A stretch of 64,000 nucleotides of DNA. Source: Tetradesmus obliquus. Its lineage: Eukaryota > Chlorophyta > Chlorophyceae > Sphaeropleales > Scenedesmaceae. The first letter of the stretch is position 1. Each line of letters opens with the position of its first letter. Shown here one piece after another: positions 22,572-34,378 of the stretch. Under the pieces are notes generated by a model. The model worked only from the letters and a program-made list of their open reading frames with translations, ran no database searches and was not told the origin of the DNA. A program made the translations under genes and the position numbers. The DNA lies in contig CP126194.1 of assembly GCA_030272155.1 (NCBI GenBank), positions 930,001-994,000 of the forward strand, in the 5' to 3' direction.

Positions 22572-23371
22572 CGGGCTGCTGCTGCAACGCATGTGGACTG
22601 TGCAGTGGTGGTTGATGCAGACAGGCGGCTCCATGCAGACTAGTTGTGTTGGCGCTCGAATCTTTATTTGGTTGCTGCATGCAGCGCAGTATGTAGTCAA
22701 ATGCCTGCATGTACGTGGCGCCATAATGGATGGAAGTTGTCAGCCATATAAAGACTCTTTATAACTCGGAATTGCAGCCAAGCAGCCGCCAAGCCTTTTG
22801 TGCGCGGTCTGTTATGTTATATCAGCGGAGGTATGTAACAGTATTTTGCAAATCACATTTAAAAGTGACACAAGTAACCTCCCCCGTTGGGGAGCCAGTG
22901 ACAGGCTCATTGGGCATCAGGAGCACTGGCACGCCATGGTAGCACCACGGCAACAACACGATGGCGCACTCGTCAGTGCATGCAAAATACTATGCAACCC
23001 CTGCAACAACCCTTATAATTGCTCAACAGTCTATCCAAACAACCCAATTGGGTTGGTTGCAACCAGCGCCAGCGGACCCAGAAGTGCTTTCTGTGCTGAC
23101 GCCGCATGTCACGCATCAGTCAACCGGCTTGGCGCTGACATCTACTATTGTGCATTGATGCAATATTGCATGTCACAAGTAGCACCGTACCAGGTACCTC
23201 ACAGATACCTGTGTGCTTATCGGGCTGCATGCAGCGGTCGGCAAGCAAGGCGAGCACACAACACCACCTGTCTCTGCCAACATCACAACCCGTCTTCACG
23301 GAGTTGCCTGTGCGCGTCCTCCGTCACTGCCCCTCCACATGCACCGCAGCAGCAGGCTGCTGGGGCAGCTG
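22572..23371. other. Tail-to-tail spacer between F-box copies 1 and 2
   Basis: 800 bp between the stops of two converging paralogues. A TGTAA near 22830 (+) could be the 3' signal of copy 1. No gene seen. Confidence 0.4.
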
Positions 23372-26300
23372 CTAAGCGTGTGCCTTTCGTTCAGCTGCCA
23401 GCTGCCGAAGCACCATCTTCAAGAGCGTAGCAACAGTCGTCAGAGTTGCACTCGTCTTGGCAGCTGCCGCCTCTGCAGCGTCAGCGCGTGCCTGTGCTGC
23501 CTCCAGCTGCTCGCGCAGCTGCTGGCATGAGCCGCAGTGCGCTCCCAGCAGCGCTTGCAGCGCACCTGCAGCACACAGCAGCGTAAAAGGATATCTCAAA
23601 ATTGATGCGGTGAAGCAAGCTCCGGGTGTGCAAGCGCCTGCCTCCACTTGCCTTTTTGCCCAATACCACTTTTTGACCAATACCCGGCAAATCAGCTGCG
23701 AATCAAAAGCTTCATTGCTACCAATGTTCATCCCTGCATGCGTTGCCTGTTGCATCAACATGGGCCAAGCCAGCGCTGCTGCACTAGTGCATTGCTTCAT
23801 GCCGCGCAGCGCTGCTGTGCCTCACCGGGCGCCTCCATGCCGCCTGCCTGCTCCTCAGCCTCCAGCGCCGCTAGCAGCACAGCACGCCTGGCACGCGGGC
23901 GCAGCTGCTGCGCTACGCTTTCGCCAGTGGACTGTGGCAGCAGCACGCAACAGCAGCATGCATCACCGCAGGGCGAGCCAGGTTTCCAGGAGGACTTGGA
24001 TAGGTGTATGTTTGTGTATATGTGGCGCACTGCAGCAATGCCAGTTTGCTCTACAGCAATGATGCCAGAGTGCAACTTAGAGGGCGGATTGAGTGCGCGG
24101 CAGCTTGGTGTGTTGATTGCCGCAGTTTGCACGAGCACCACAACCACCAGGCACCAATGCACACAAGCCATGCAGCACAGTGGCGTCCATGTATGTGTTG
24201 TGGCTAAGCGGCACGCCACGGTTTTGACAACATTGCATGCTGGCGTGCCTACTCACAAACCACGCAGAGCCACGACATGAGGCACACTCACACCCTCGGC
24301 TTGGCTGTGGTACTACAAGCATGCAGCAGGGGCAGCAGCAGCAGCAGCAGCAGCAACACACACATACCTCACGGTAGTGCAACTCCAGCCTGCCCTCATC
24401 AAGAACAATGCCGCTCATGTCTTCGCTGATGCTGCAGTCATCCAAAATCAGGCTGCGCAGCCCAGTCAGCGCCGTCAGGTGCGCCACGCCAACATCAGTC
24501 AGCTCTGACGCCAGGTTCACGCGCAGCTCTTTCAGGCTGACCAGCAGCGCCAGCTGCTGCTCTGCAAAATCGTCATCTACCTCGTCTCCTGCAAGGAACA
24601 GTGCGCTCAGCGCTGTCAGCTGCAGCAGCGGCGCCAGCTGCGCATCCTCCGCCACGCAGCCCGGCGCCAGCAGCGTATGCAGCTCAGGGCAGCAGCCGGC
24701 CATGGCCTGCATTGCCTCACTGTCCAAAAAGGGCGGCGGCAGATCATCTGCATCTTCTACAGGATCATCTGCTGCTTCCGGGTCCCAGCCAAATGCCAGC
24801 TGCTGCAGCTGAGGAAGCTGCCGGCCCGCAAACAGGTGGCAGCCGTAGCGCGCGTCGGGCAGCATGCGTGCGGTGCCGCGCAGCACAAGCTTGGACAGGT
24901 GCTTGGAGGCAGGCAGCAGGTTTGAGTACCTGGTGGGAGTCAAATTGAAGCAGGGCAGGCAGCAGCGGACATCAGGCAATGCAGCAGGGTAGCAGAAGCA
25001 GGTACACGGTTGTCAGGCGAGTTGGCGGGAGGCACCGGGCTGTGTGTCAGGCAAGCGTGCTAGCTAACCCAATACATGGTCTCAGCCCTGCGCTTTGCTC
25101 TGCAACCGCCACATGTCCAGATGCTGTGCCATTTGGATGCGATTCAGCTGCAAAGGAACGCTATGTCAAGGTGCAGCTGGTTCATTGGGCAATGGCAGGC
25201 GGCGCCACAAGAAGACCGCTAAGGATAAAGGGTTGCAGGGAACCACCAGCAACATGCACGACGAATCACACATGCTTCATTGCACTATGTCAGCCCGCAC
25301 CTGGCTGCTTCACTCGCTGGCAGCGCCACCACAGCTTCACACTGCAGGTCAAGCCGCCGCAGGCTGCTCAGCTGCGGCATCACCTGCAGCAGCGCAGGCA
25401 GCGCGCCGCTGCCCAGCCAGCCCAGCTCTAGCACCTGCAGCTGCTGCATGCGCGCCAGCAGCAGCGGGTCCAAGCCGCCGGTGGCAGCAGCTTCCTCTGC
25501 TTTCGTGATGTCCGCATTGCTATCCCAGCGCCGGATTCGCAGGGTGTGCAGCGCTGTGAGGCCAGCGAGGGCTGGCACATCGCGGAACTGCAGCTGCTGT
25601 TCACCAGCATACACAAACTCCAGGTGTGTGAGAGAGGCTGGCAGCGCAGCGAGCAGCCTGGCAGCACGTTTGGCAGGCGCCAAGTTGTGCTGCATCTGCA
25701 GCCACTGCAGCTGCTGCAGCGAGCTGAAGGGTGCTACACCTGCTGTTGGGAAGCAGCAGGGGTCCTCTAGCTGTATGCGCGTGAGCTGCGTCAGCTGCTG
25801 CAGGCACAGGTCCTCGGCTGGTTGATGGTGCCTCTTGCCTTCCACAGCTATCCACATGCGTTTGCCCAGTGTCAAGTCCTGCAGTGACTTGAGTGCTGAC
25901 AAGCTGCGCAGGCTGACACGGTCAAACGTTATGTAACTGAGATGCAGCCTGGTCAAACTGCTCAGGTGGCGCAGCGGGTTGCTGGTACTGCTGGGGTCAT
26001 GCTTGCTGATGCTCTGTGCGCTGACTAAGCTGCTGCCAGTTGCTGCAGCAGCTGGCTCCGCTTGCAGCAGGCAGCCATGCAAGTGGCAGCTGCGCAGCTG
26101 CGTCAGCTGCCCAAATGGCAAACACGGGGTCTGCTGATCATCCACACCAAAATGGGCCACTCTGATATGTGACAAGTTGCCGCCGTGCGCACGCAGCCAG
26201 TGACTCAGGCTGCTGCAGCTGCTGCTGCTGTTGGCTGCAACAGTCGTCACGAGAGCTGTGGTCGCTGCTGCTGCCGCTGCTCGCCAGGCGTGGCACACCA

Positions 26301-26653
26301 ATGAGCAGCTGCGCACGCGCTCCCCGAGGCTGATGTGCTGCAGGACTAGGGCGAGCACATCAGGTGACAGGTGGGGCTGCTGATGCTGTCGCTGTCGCTG
26401 CTGGTTTCTCTGCAAGCAGAGTTGCAGCAGGGTTGGACACAAAGTGACAGTATGCCTGGGTGTGACAGGTGCACAACTGTTGGTTACACGGAGACATCGA
26501 GCTGCAGTGAGCACTGTTGACAGCAGAAACAGCAGCATAAACAGTGTCTATACTACTATAGCACATCTGACGGGAGTTCTTCACCCTGTCTGCAAGCTCT
26601 GCTGCAGCTGCTCTAGAAACAGGGCCAACAAAGCTCCGTACCTGGTTACCCAT
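23372..26653 (-). CDS. F-box/leucine-rich protein, copy 2 (intact)
   Basis: Exons 26642-26653 (12 nt, MGNQ), 25301-26409, 24368-24929, 23826-23931 and 23372-23565, all in phase; 660 residues with no lesion seen. Order: Gln-rich start, F-box (LSPDVLALVLQHISLGERVR, SLVCHAWRAAA) at about 18-50, then leucine-rich segments (LTQLRSCHL, LRHLSSLTRLHL, LDPLLLARMQQLQVLELGWL). The acidic PVEDADDLPPPFLD loop and further leucine-rich units ending LTALTGLRSLILDDC come next. The short exon STGESVAQQLRPRARRAVLL leads into a C-terminal coiled coil (SCQQLREQLEAAQARADAAE). Such proteins bridge SKP1-cullin-1 to a target; the target is unknown. Head-to-head with BTB copy b across 454 bp. The 12-nt first coding exon is in line with copies 1 and 3, which supports the start. 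Of the three copies this one is the likeliest to make full-length protein. Confidence 0.85.
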
Positions 26654-27107
26654 GTTCAGCTCAAAGCATACAATACTAATGTGTTCAGGATTTGAATTGC
26701 CCTCCAGTACCTGCGAGGGAGGATATCTACAGCTTGCAGCCATTGTTTTGAAGACAGCCAGTTTGAAATATGACGCGGCGAGTCTGACTCTGACAGAACT
26801 TCTGTCACAGAAGCTGTTGCCGTGCGATGTTTTTGTTGACTCTCCTTGTCGTTACAATAGTCAAAGATCAGCAACATACGCTACGTCAACCCAACAACCA
26901 TGTCCCTGATGATCAGCGAGCACCTTGTCAACAATGTCAAGTAGCTATGTAGCCGGAGCATGCAGCGAACCGTTGCCCATTGACTAGTCATTCTGGTTTT
27001 ATGCTCAAACACAGGACACAGCAGCTCGAAGCCTGCCAGCGCACGCAACCACCTGCAGGCGTGTGCAGGCCAAGCAGCACACAGCACCAGGCACAGGACT
27101 CAGCAGC
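26654..27107. promoter_or_regulatory. Shared divergent promoter, pair 2
   Basis: 454 bp between the F-box copy 2 ATG and the BTB copy b ATG. The conserved ATCAGCGAGCA is at 26912-26922, 186 bp upstream of the BTB ATG. Confidence 0.6.
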
Positions 27108-28907
27108 ATGGCCTCGTTGGCAACCTACTTCAAGCAGCCAGAACTCTCAGACATTGATCTGATCATCTGCTTGAGACCTGAGCCAGTAGACAATGAGGAT
27201 GAGGGCAGCCAAAGTGGCCGAGCACGCAAGCGGACCTGGCGCACCAGCAGCCGTGACAGCGCAGCAGAGCAGGAGCTGCTGCAGCTAGCAGTGCTGCCTG
27301 GCCACAGGCTGATCCTGTTCACCAGCGAGTACTTCAAGGCACAGGTCAGTAAGGTACAGCACATGCACAGCAATCACAGTGGTGCCATATAGCCAGTAGC
27401 ATGGTATGTGAACAACGGTGGCGGCGTGTGTCTGCACGCAAGGAAATGCTGTTCGGTGCATAACAGTGCCATGGCTGTTTGTTACTGGCGGTTCTACAGC
27501 AATTTGATGCTCAATGTGTATGACAGGGACAATTCTATGCTTGCTGCTGCTGACTGCAGGCACAGCACTGGCAGCCAGAGCCTCAACCACGCAGCAGAAA
27601 GGGCAGGAGCAGCAAGGCAGCCGCTGCAGCCAGCAGTGCAGCAGCTGCGCAGCGGCCTGTCGTGCGCCTCACTCTGGACGCTGCAGAGCAGCTACCAGCA
27701 GCAGAGGCTGTCGTAGCAGCCATGTATGGTGTGCCAGACTCCATAAGCAGCCTGGAGCAGCAGCAGCTGGTGCACGCAGTGGTGATCGCGGACATACTGG
27801 GCTGCAGCAGGCGGTGCATGCGCTAGAAGCTGCAGCAGCATCAGAGCAAGGCCTGTCAGCGTCAGCACTGCAGGAGCTTGCGGCCGTACCTGCCTGGCCT
27901 GCCTGCCTGCTGAAGCTGCTGCCCGCCATTGTGAGCAGCAGCAGCTGCTGCAAATGCGGTGCAACAGAGCTGCGAGCGATCAAAGCAGCAGACACGGGCG
28001 GCAGTGTGCAGCGGCTGCTGGTTGCGCAGCTGGGGGACCTTGAGGCAGTGTGGGCGGATGCAGAGCTGCAGCGGCTGCTGCTGGCTCTGCCACTGCCGGC
28101 TATGCAGCTGCTGCTGAGCTCAGACCAGCTGCGCGTGGCCGCAGAAGACACCGTGCTGTACACAGCACAGCAGTATGTACAGCTCCACCTAGAAGATGGG
28201 CAGCATGCAGCTGCAGTGAATGTGCTGGCGGCCCTTGTGCGTGCCCCGCAGCTGACAGCCTTTGCGCTGTGGTGCGCTGTGCGCGCGTTTGACGCGTGCA
28301 GGGTTGGTGCGCATGCAGGGCACCTGCTTGTAAGTTTCGAACAGCAGCTGAGGCATCTGCAGGCACTTCAGCGCATTTTGGCGGGCGAGGAGCTAGCAGA
28401 AGAGCTGCAATCAGTCAGTGGTGTTCCTGCAAGCTGGCTGCTGGGCCCCCGCCAGATCAGGTTGCTGGCTGGTGGTGTGCGGCTGGAGTGGCGGCTGCCA
28501 GTGGAGCAGCTGCAGCAGGGCAGGCCTGCAGGGACAGCTTCCGCACAGGCCAGATATCTCAACTCTGCTTTGACTGCTGCAGCCCCCCGATGTGTGGCGT
28601 TGCATTTAGGCTTGTCCTCAAGTGTTCGCAGCACAGCGGTGGTACGGTTGTGGGACTGGGTGCAAGGGCAGATTCTGTGCCAGAGGGCATGTTCTACTGA
28701 TTTAACTGCACACTCAGCTGGGGTGGTGTGGTGATGCCGTTGAGCACGTCTTGCTTATCAGGCTATTCCTCCTGCGGCTTCCACAAGTACTTTGCTGACC
28801 TGCCGCCCATGGCTGGCGACGGCTGGGATGAGGCGGCATGGGCTGCAGCAGGCCTGCCCAGAAAAGGGGAGATGCTGCTGCAGCTGCATGTGCACAGCAT
28901 GAAGTGA
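27108..28907 (+). pseudogene. BTB-BACK-MATH-like protein, copy b (multiple lesions)
   Basis: Exon 1 (27108-27344, 79 codons) is intact: LATYFKQPELSDIDLIICL and VLPGHRLILFTSEYFKAQ, the first half of a BTB domain. Exon 2 starts at 27560 in the right phase and reads through TLDAAEQLPAAEAVVAAMYG. It then has a 13-bp deletion near 27798 relative to copies c and d, which shifts the frame. A second shift is an extra 4 bp near 28518 (CAGCAGGGCAGGCC against AAGCAGGCC). Finally a TGA near 28698 falls where the paralogues have Lys (FY-stop instead of FYKF). The tail to HVHSMK (stop 28905-28907) is still recognisable. Three independent breaks make this a pseudogene. Its exon 1 and promoter still look usable, so a truncated transcript is possible. 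Confidence 0.85.
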
Positions 28908-30415
28908 CCGGCAAGCCGCTGCACGGTTCAGCTACGGCAGCCAATACAAGTGGTCATGCAGACAGTCGTATTGCAGAAAGGTTTGCAGTCTGTCGAGCAA
29001 GTTTCACTGTAGGTGCTGCTGTGTCAGTAGCAGCAAGCAGTGCAGTGACACTGACGTGCGCAACATCCTGATTTCGTTTTGCATACCATCCTTCAAGCCG
29101 AAGTTGAGCTGGGCTGCACATTGTGATATGTTGGTTATATTTTAGGTGGGGCAGGGGTGTCAGCACTGGTGCAGGTTTGCTGGTGGGCATGTAATTGAGT
29201 TGTAAACACATCACGAAAAGCATGCATGCCTACAGATTGCATAAGGATGTTGCAAGTTGCTGCTATCTGGGCTGGCCTCTTGTGTATCAGGCCGCAAAAG
29301 CTCGTTTGCGGCATAAACAACTCTCGTGGTGAAGGTGATGTTGCTGCACATACAAGTTTGGCAGCAGACGGCTGCCCTACCGTTGTCCTGTTGACGTGCT
29401 CACTCGTCCAGAACGCGTTGCTGAGGCTTGGCACGGCTGACATGTTTGATTTGTGGTGGAACTAGCTACAGTACTGTATGCCGGCACTTGTTGACAAACC
29501 GCACTTCTCCGTCTTGCACTTCTTCTGCAGTTCTTTTAGTAACTAGGGGGCAGTGATAGAGCGTGTTGTGCTGAAGCATGGCTGCCACGCGGTAAGGTGT
29601 GCTGAGGAGTACAACATTGCAGCAGCCGTAGACGTTGGGATACTGGCAGCCATTTGTGTTACAGTACCATGGACCCAGGTGTCAAGTAATTTTATTGATG
29701 ATGATATCACCATCGATGAAAGAGCTTGTAACGTCGACTTGACAAGCAGTGCCGAAGCTGAAGCGGCCAGCTGCCTCACAGCTGACTATGTAAAGCGGCA
29801 GAGCTCTGCGTGCATGCAGGCAGTGCCGCAGAGCTGCGCCACTGTCACCAAACACAAGCATGCAATCCCTCTGTATAGCACGTGTCGTAATGGCATGCAC
29901 CACGAATGAATTTGAGCACAGAGCATCCTGGTTTGCAGCCAGCATTGTATTTGCGCAGATGCATCCACCCATCACGTCACCGCACAAACCCACGCGCCCA
30001 TTTACACACACCACCAACACGAATCAGCCTCCAGAGGCACACATATGCCACCGGTTGCACGTGCAGATTTAATGGCAGCACCAGCACGGCACATCGCGGC
30101 CAAAGCACAACGGCACACTTCCTGGCGCCAACAGCATGCCATGCATCTCATCAATCCGACAAGTATGCTGGCTGTTCAGCCTGTCAAAACAAGCAGCATT
30201 GCCTCATGTGCAGAAAAGAAGTATGGGTTCAGCCCAACCAGCCTGACGGCTATAACAAACAGATGGCTGCACAACCAGACAGCGTCTGTTCGTCTGCTGC
30301 CTGAAGTACTCACCAGAAATCAGGACCCACATGACATCTCGCTGCGGCGCCTCCTGGGATCGCCCACCGATAGCACCCCTTTCACATACTATGCGTGTGC
30401 GCCTGCAGCACCCTG
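28908..30415. other. Spacer without a recognised gene
   Basis: 1.5 kb between the end of BTB copy b and the end of F-box copy 3. A + frame at 30045-30419 (CAEKKYGFSPTSLTAITNRW) has no supported splice context and overlaps the 3' end of copy 3. Not annotated as a gene. Confidence 0.35.
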
Positions 30416-33400
30416 CTAGCGCTGCTGTTGATCGCCTGCTCTTTTAGCTGCTGCATCCCTCTTAATCTTCTCAACCAGCTCCTTGAACTCCACTGCAAAA
30501 CCCCTCAGCGCTGCTTCTGTCGCATCAGCGCGAGCCTGCGCTGCCTCCAGCTGCTCACGCAGCTCATGGCAGCAGCCGCAGTCGGCTGCCAGCAGCGCCT
30601 GCAACGCGCCTGCAGCACACAGCAGCGTGATGCACACACAATGTGGGCGGATCCCCTGGCTGTGCAGTAGCAGCTACCGCCCCTGTCGTGGTCGTATCAT
30701 ATGCATTACCGCTACGCACCAGTCAGCTTTGTAGCAGACACAAGAAGGGGTGGATGCAGCTGACAAATCTTGAATGTTGCAGCGTAGCTACCTAAAACAT
30801 GTGAGGAATGCCCGATACCCCTGCAGGACAAAAGTAGTAGGGCTGACCCAGGGATGTACTATCTTAACACGATTTTGGGTTCAACCGCTGCATGTGCATA
30901 CCAGCTGTGCCACTTGACACCCGCAGCTACCGCAGCAAACATCCTGTGTCACAGCAATGTATCAAAGCACCATGGACGATGTAACCACTGCTGTGTCACT
31001 TTGCCACATCATCATGCTGCTGCGCTGCCGCCTTCCCACCCTTAAACCCCACCCATGCTCACCTGGCGCCTCCATGCTTCCTCCTTCTTCCTCAGCCTCC
31101 AGCACTGCCAGCAACGCAGCACGCCGGCAGCGCCGCCGCAGCTGCTGCGCAACAGTCTTGCCTGTGGGCTGCGGCATGCAACCACAACAGCAGCAGCAGC
31201 AGCGTCATGGCCACATCAATAGCTGAGGGACAACACTGGCGAGCGTGATTTGGGGGTGTGCGTACATGCATGCTACAGCGACGACACCAGTGCGGCATCA
31301 GTGCAGTGTTTGCCGCAGTGCAGGATGCCTCGAGGCCTTGCCTGCAACAACCGCACGCTGCTGCAGCACCACAGCCGCCAGGTGGCAGCGCACTGACAGA
31401 GCATGCAGCGCAGCAGAAGCAGATTGCATGCAGTTGGAGCGACCGGGCAGCAGCTGCAGACCATACCCACGTCAAGACCTACGCTGCAGTGCCTGCGCCC
31501 ATGCACGACTGAAAAGCAGAGCACGCGGCATGCTCTTCCATGACGCATATCTTCCTCACACACCTTCTGGTACGACAGGTTGAGTGTCCCCTCATCATCA
31601 GGGTCGCCCAACTCTTTGCTGATGCCGCAGTCTCGCATCAGCAAGCTGCGCAGGCCAGTCAGCGCAGTGAGCTGGCCCACGCCCTCATCAGTCAACTGGC
31701 GAGGCCAGGTGCACACGCAATTCTTTGAGGCCAAGCAGCTGTGGCAGCTGCTGCTCGGCAAAATCATCATCTATCTCGATTCCTGCGAGCACTAGCGCTG
31801 TCAGCGCAGTCAGCTGCAGCAGCGGCGCCAGCTGCGCATCCTCCGTCACGCAGCCCGGCAGCAGAAGCCTGCGCAGCGCGGGGCAGCATGCGGTCATGGC
31901 CTGCAGTGCTGCCTCATCCAAGAAAGGCGGCGGCAGGTCATCCTCTTCCTCTACAGGTTCATCTCCTGCTGTTGGGTCCCAACCAAACACTAGCTGCTGC
32001 AGCCGAGGGAGCTGCCGCCCCGCAAACAGGTGGCAGCCGTATCGCGGGTCGTGCAGCATGCTCGCAGTGCTGCGCAGCACCAGCTTGGAGAGGTGCTGGG
32101 AGGCCGGCAGCAGGTCGGAGTACCTGCAGGGCAGCGCAGACGCAGGCAGTACACATCACACGCCAGGCACTGCAGATCAGGCGTGGGACAGTATGGCTAG
32201 TGCACATCAGATGCACTGCGGCAGGCCGGCTACCTGGCGGCTGCACAAAAAGATGCAGGGCAGTTATGTTGAAACATCAACAGGCAGCAAGCTAGAGGGC
32301 CTGTCGTTGCAGGCACCTGTTATGTTACAGCTGACTTGGCAGGTGTCGAGCTGTGCAAGGGCCAGAGACCAACACACGCTACGCTGTACAGGTGACGTGC
32401 ATGCCGGTTGCTATGCAAGGCGAAGCAAATTGCAGCGCTGCCTCCATAGCACAAGCTGCCTGCACGCATACTAGTGTCCACTATCCAGAACCACAATCAA
32501 CATGCCCAGCAACAGCATGCACAGCGCCACGCACATGCATCATTGCACTCAATGCACTCGCACCTGGCTGCGTCACTCGCTGGCAGCGCCGCCAGAGCCT
32601 CACACTGCAGGCCGAGTTGCCGCAGGCTGCTCAGCTGCGGCATCACCTGCAGCAGCGCAGGCAGCGCGTCCCTGCCCAGCCATCCCAGCTCTAGCACCTG
32701 CAGCTGCTGCATGCGCGCCAGCAGCAGCGGGTCCAGGCCGCCGGTTGCAGCAGCTGCCTCGTCTTCAAATACCTCCTCGTCTATGCCCCAGCGCCTGATG
32801 CGAAGCGTGTGCAATGCTGTGAGGCTGGAGATAGCTGGCACTCTGCTCAGGCCTAGCTGCTGCTTGCCGGAATACACAAACTCCAGGAATGTGAGGGAGG
32901 CTGGCAGCTCAGCGAGCAGCCTGGCAGCACGTTCGGCAGGCGCCATGTTGGACTTGAACACCAGCCGCTGCAGCTGCTGCAGCGCGCTGAAGGGCGTGGT
33001 GGCTGCTGCTGGGAAGTAGTCGGGGTCATCAATCTCGACGCGTGTGAGCTGCGTCAGCGGCTGCAGGCACAAGTCCTCGGCTGGCCGATGCTGCCGTACT
33101 CCCTCAATCGCTACCCGCATGCATTCACCAATCGTCAAGTCCTGCATTGACTTGAGTGCTCACAAGCTGCCCAGGCTGAAGCGGTCAAACGTTATGTGGT
33201 CGAGATACAGTCTGGTCAAGCTGCTCAGGTGGCACAGCGGGTTGCCATGCATGCTGCTGCTCTGCGCGCCATCTGAACTGCTGCCTGCTGCTGCAGCAAC
33301 TGCCTCTGCCTGCAGCAGGAAGCAATCCAAGTGACAGCTGCGCAGCTGCCTCAGCTGCTCAAATGGCAAGCACAGCGTCTGCCGATTTGCCACACGCTCG

Positions 33401-33951
33401 CAGGCCACCCTAAGCCATGTCAAGTTGCTGCCGTGCGCACGCAGCCACTGTGTCAGGCCGCTGCGGCTGCTGCTGCTGCTGTTGGCTGCAAAGCTTGTCG
33501 AGAGAGCTGTGGTTGCTGCTGCTGCCGCTGCTCGCCAGGCATTGCACACCAGTGAGCAGCTGCACATGCGCTCTCGGAGGTTGATGTGTTGCAGAACCAG
33601 GGCCAGCACGTCAGGCGGCAGCTGGGGCTGCTGCTGCTGCTGCGGCTGCTGGCGTCGCTGCTGCTTCCTCTGCAAGCAGGGTTGCAGTGGGGTTTGGACA
33701 CAGGGTGACAGTACGTTTTACAAGAGGTACGGCGTGGCAGGAGCAAGGCTTATGGCAGCAGTAAGGACTTGAGCCGCAGCCCTCTCTCTGTGACAGCTGA
33801 AACAGCAGCAAACCACTGCACAACTCACTGTATGTGCTGCTTTAACACTTTCAAAGGCAGATCTCCACATAGCCTTAAGCTATGTTGCAGCTGCTCAGCA
33901 GCAAGTTGCTCTGAAGACAGGGCTACTAAGCCTCCGTACCTGCTTTGCCAT
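30416..33951 (-). pseudogene. F-box/leucine-rich protein, copy 3 (nonsense and frameshift)
   Basis: Exons 33940-33951 (MAKQ), 32564-33669, 31564-32123, 31063-31168 and 30416-30609, with the same architecture and almost the same exon lengths as copy 2. The F-box reads LPPDVLALVLQHINLRERM, SLVCNAWRAAA. Two breaks are visible. In exon 2 the codon TCA of copy 2 is TGA (33162-33160), ending the protein after about 173 residues, past the F-box but before most leucine-rich repeats. In exon 3 one extra base near 31690 (TCGCCAGTTGAC against TCAGAGCTGAC) shifts the frame, and the exon is 560 nt where 559 or 562 would fit. The remaining exons and the coiled-coil end (GDQQQR) are clean. A truncated product of F-box plus the first repeats could still be made. 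Head-to-head with BTB copy c. Confidence 0.8.
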
Positions 33952-34378
33952 GTTCAGCTCAGAGCATATACAGCTGGTGTTGGTTGGCCTCCATTGCGCT
34001 CCAAGTATTTCTGTGAACGGATGTTCTGCAGCTTGCAGCAAAGACAGGCAGTTCAAATGATGTCAGGCGGGAACTCTGAAGCTGTTGCCGTGCACTGCAT
34101 TTGCTGAAGCCTCTGGCCGTCATATTATTTGGTTGGCAACAGACACATCAGAACACGCCAACACAACAACATGTCATTCATAATCAGCGAGCACCTTGTC
34201 AAGTAGCTGTGTACCCGGAGCATGTGCGATCTGGTGCGCACTGACGAGTCGATCCTTTGTGTATGCACAAAGACTGAATACAGCAGCTAGAAGCTTGCCA
34301 GTTTGCTAGCCAGCGCACGCAACAACCTGCAGAGTGCGCAGGCAAGCAGCACACAGCACAAGGCAGAGGACGAACAGC
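33952..34378. promoter_or_regulatory. Shared divergent promoter, pair 3
   Basis: 427 bp between the two start codons. ATCAGCGAGCA is at 34183-34193, 186 bp upstream of the BTB ATG. Much of this block is closely similar to the promoter of BTB copy d. Confidence 0.6.

Noticed and set aside
22798..23430. 210-codon + frame between F-box copies 1 and 2
   Set aside because: It overlaps the end of F-box copy 2 on the other strand and has no splice or domain support.
31725..32474. 249-codon + strand frame
   Set aside because: Antisense to exon 3 of F-box copy 3; composition is Ser/Gly-rich with no domain.
33160..33162. In-frame TGA in F-box copy 3 as selenocysteine or readthrough
   Set aside because: The paralogue has a serine codon (TCA) there, no Cys context, and a second frameshift exists downstream; ordinary nonsense mutation is simpler.
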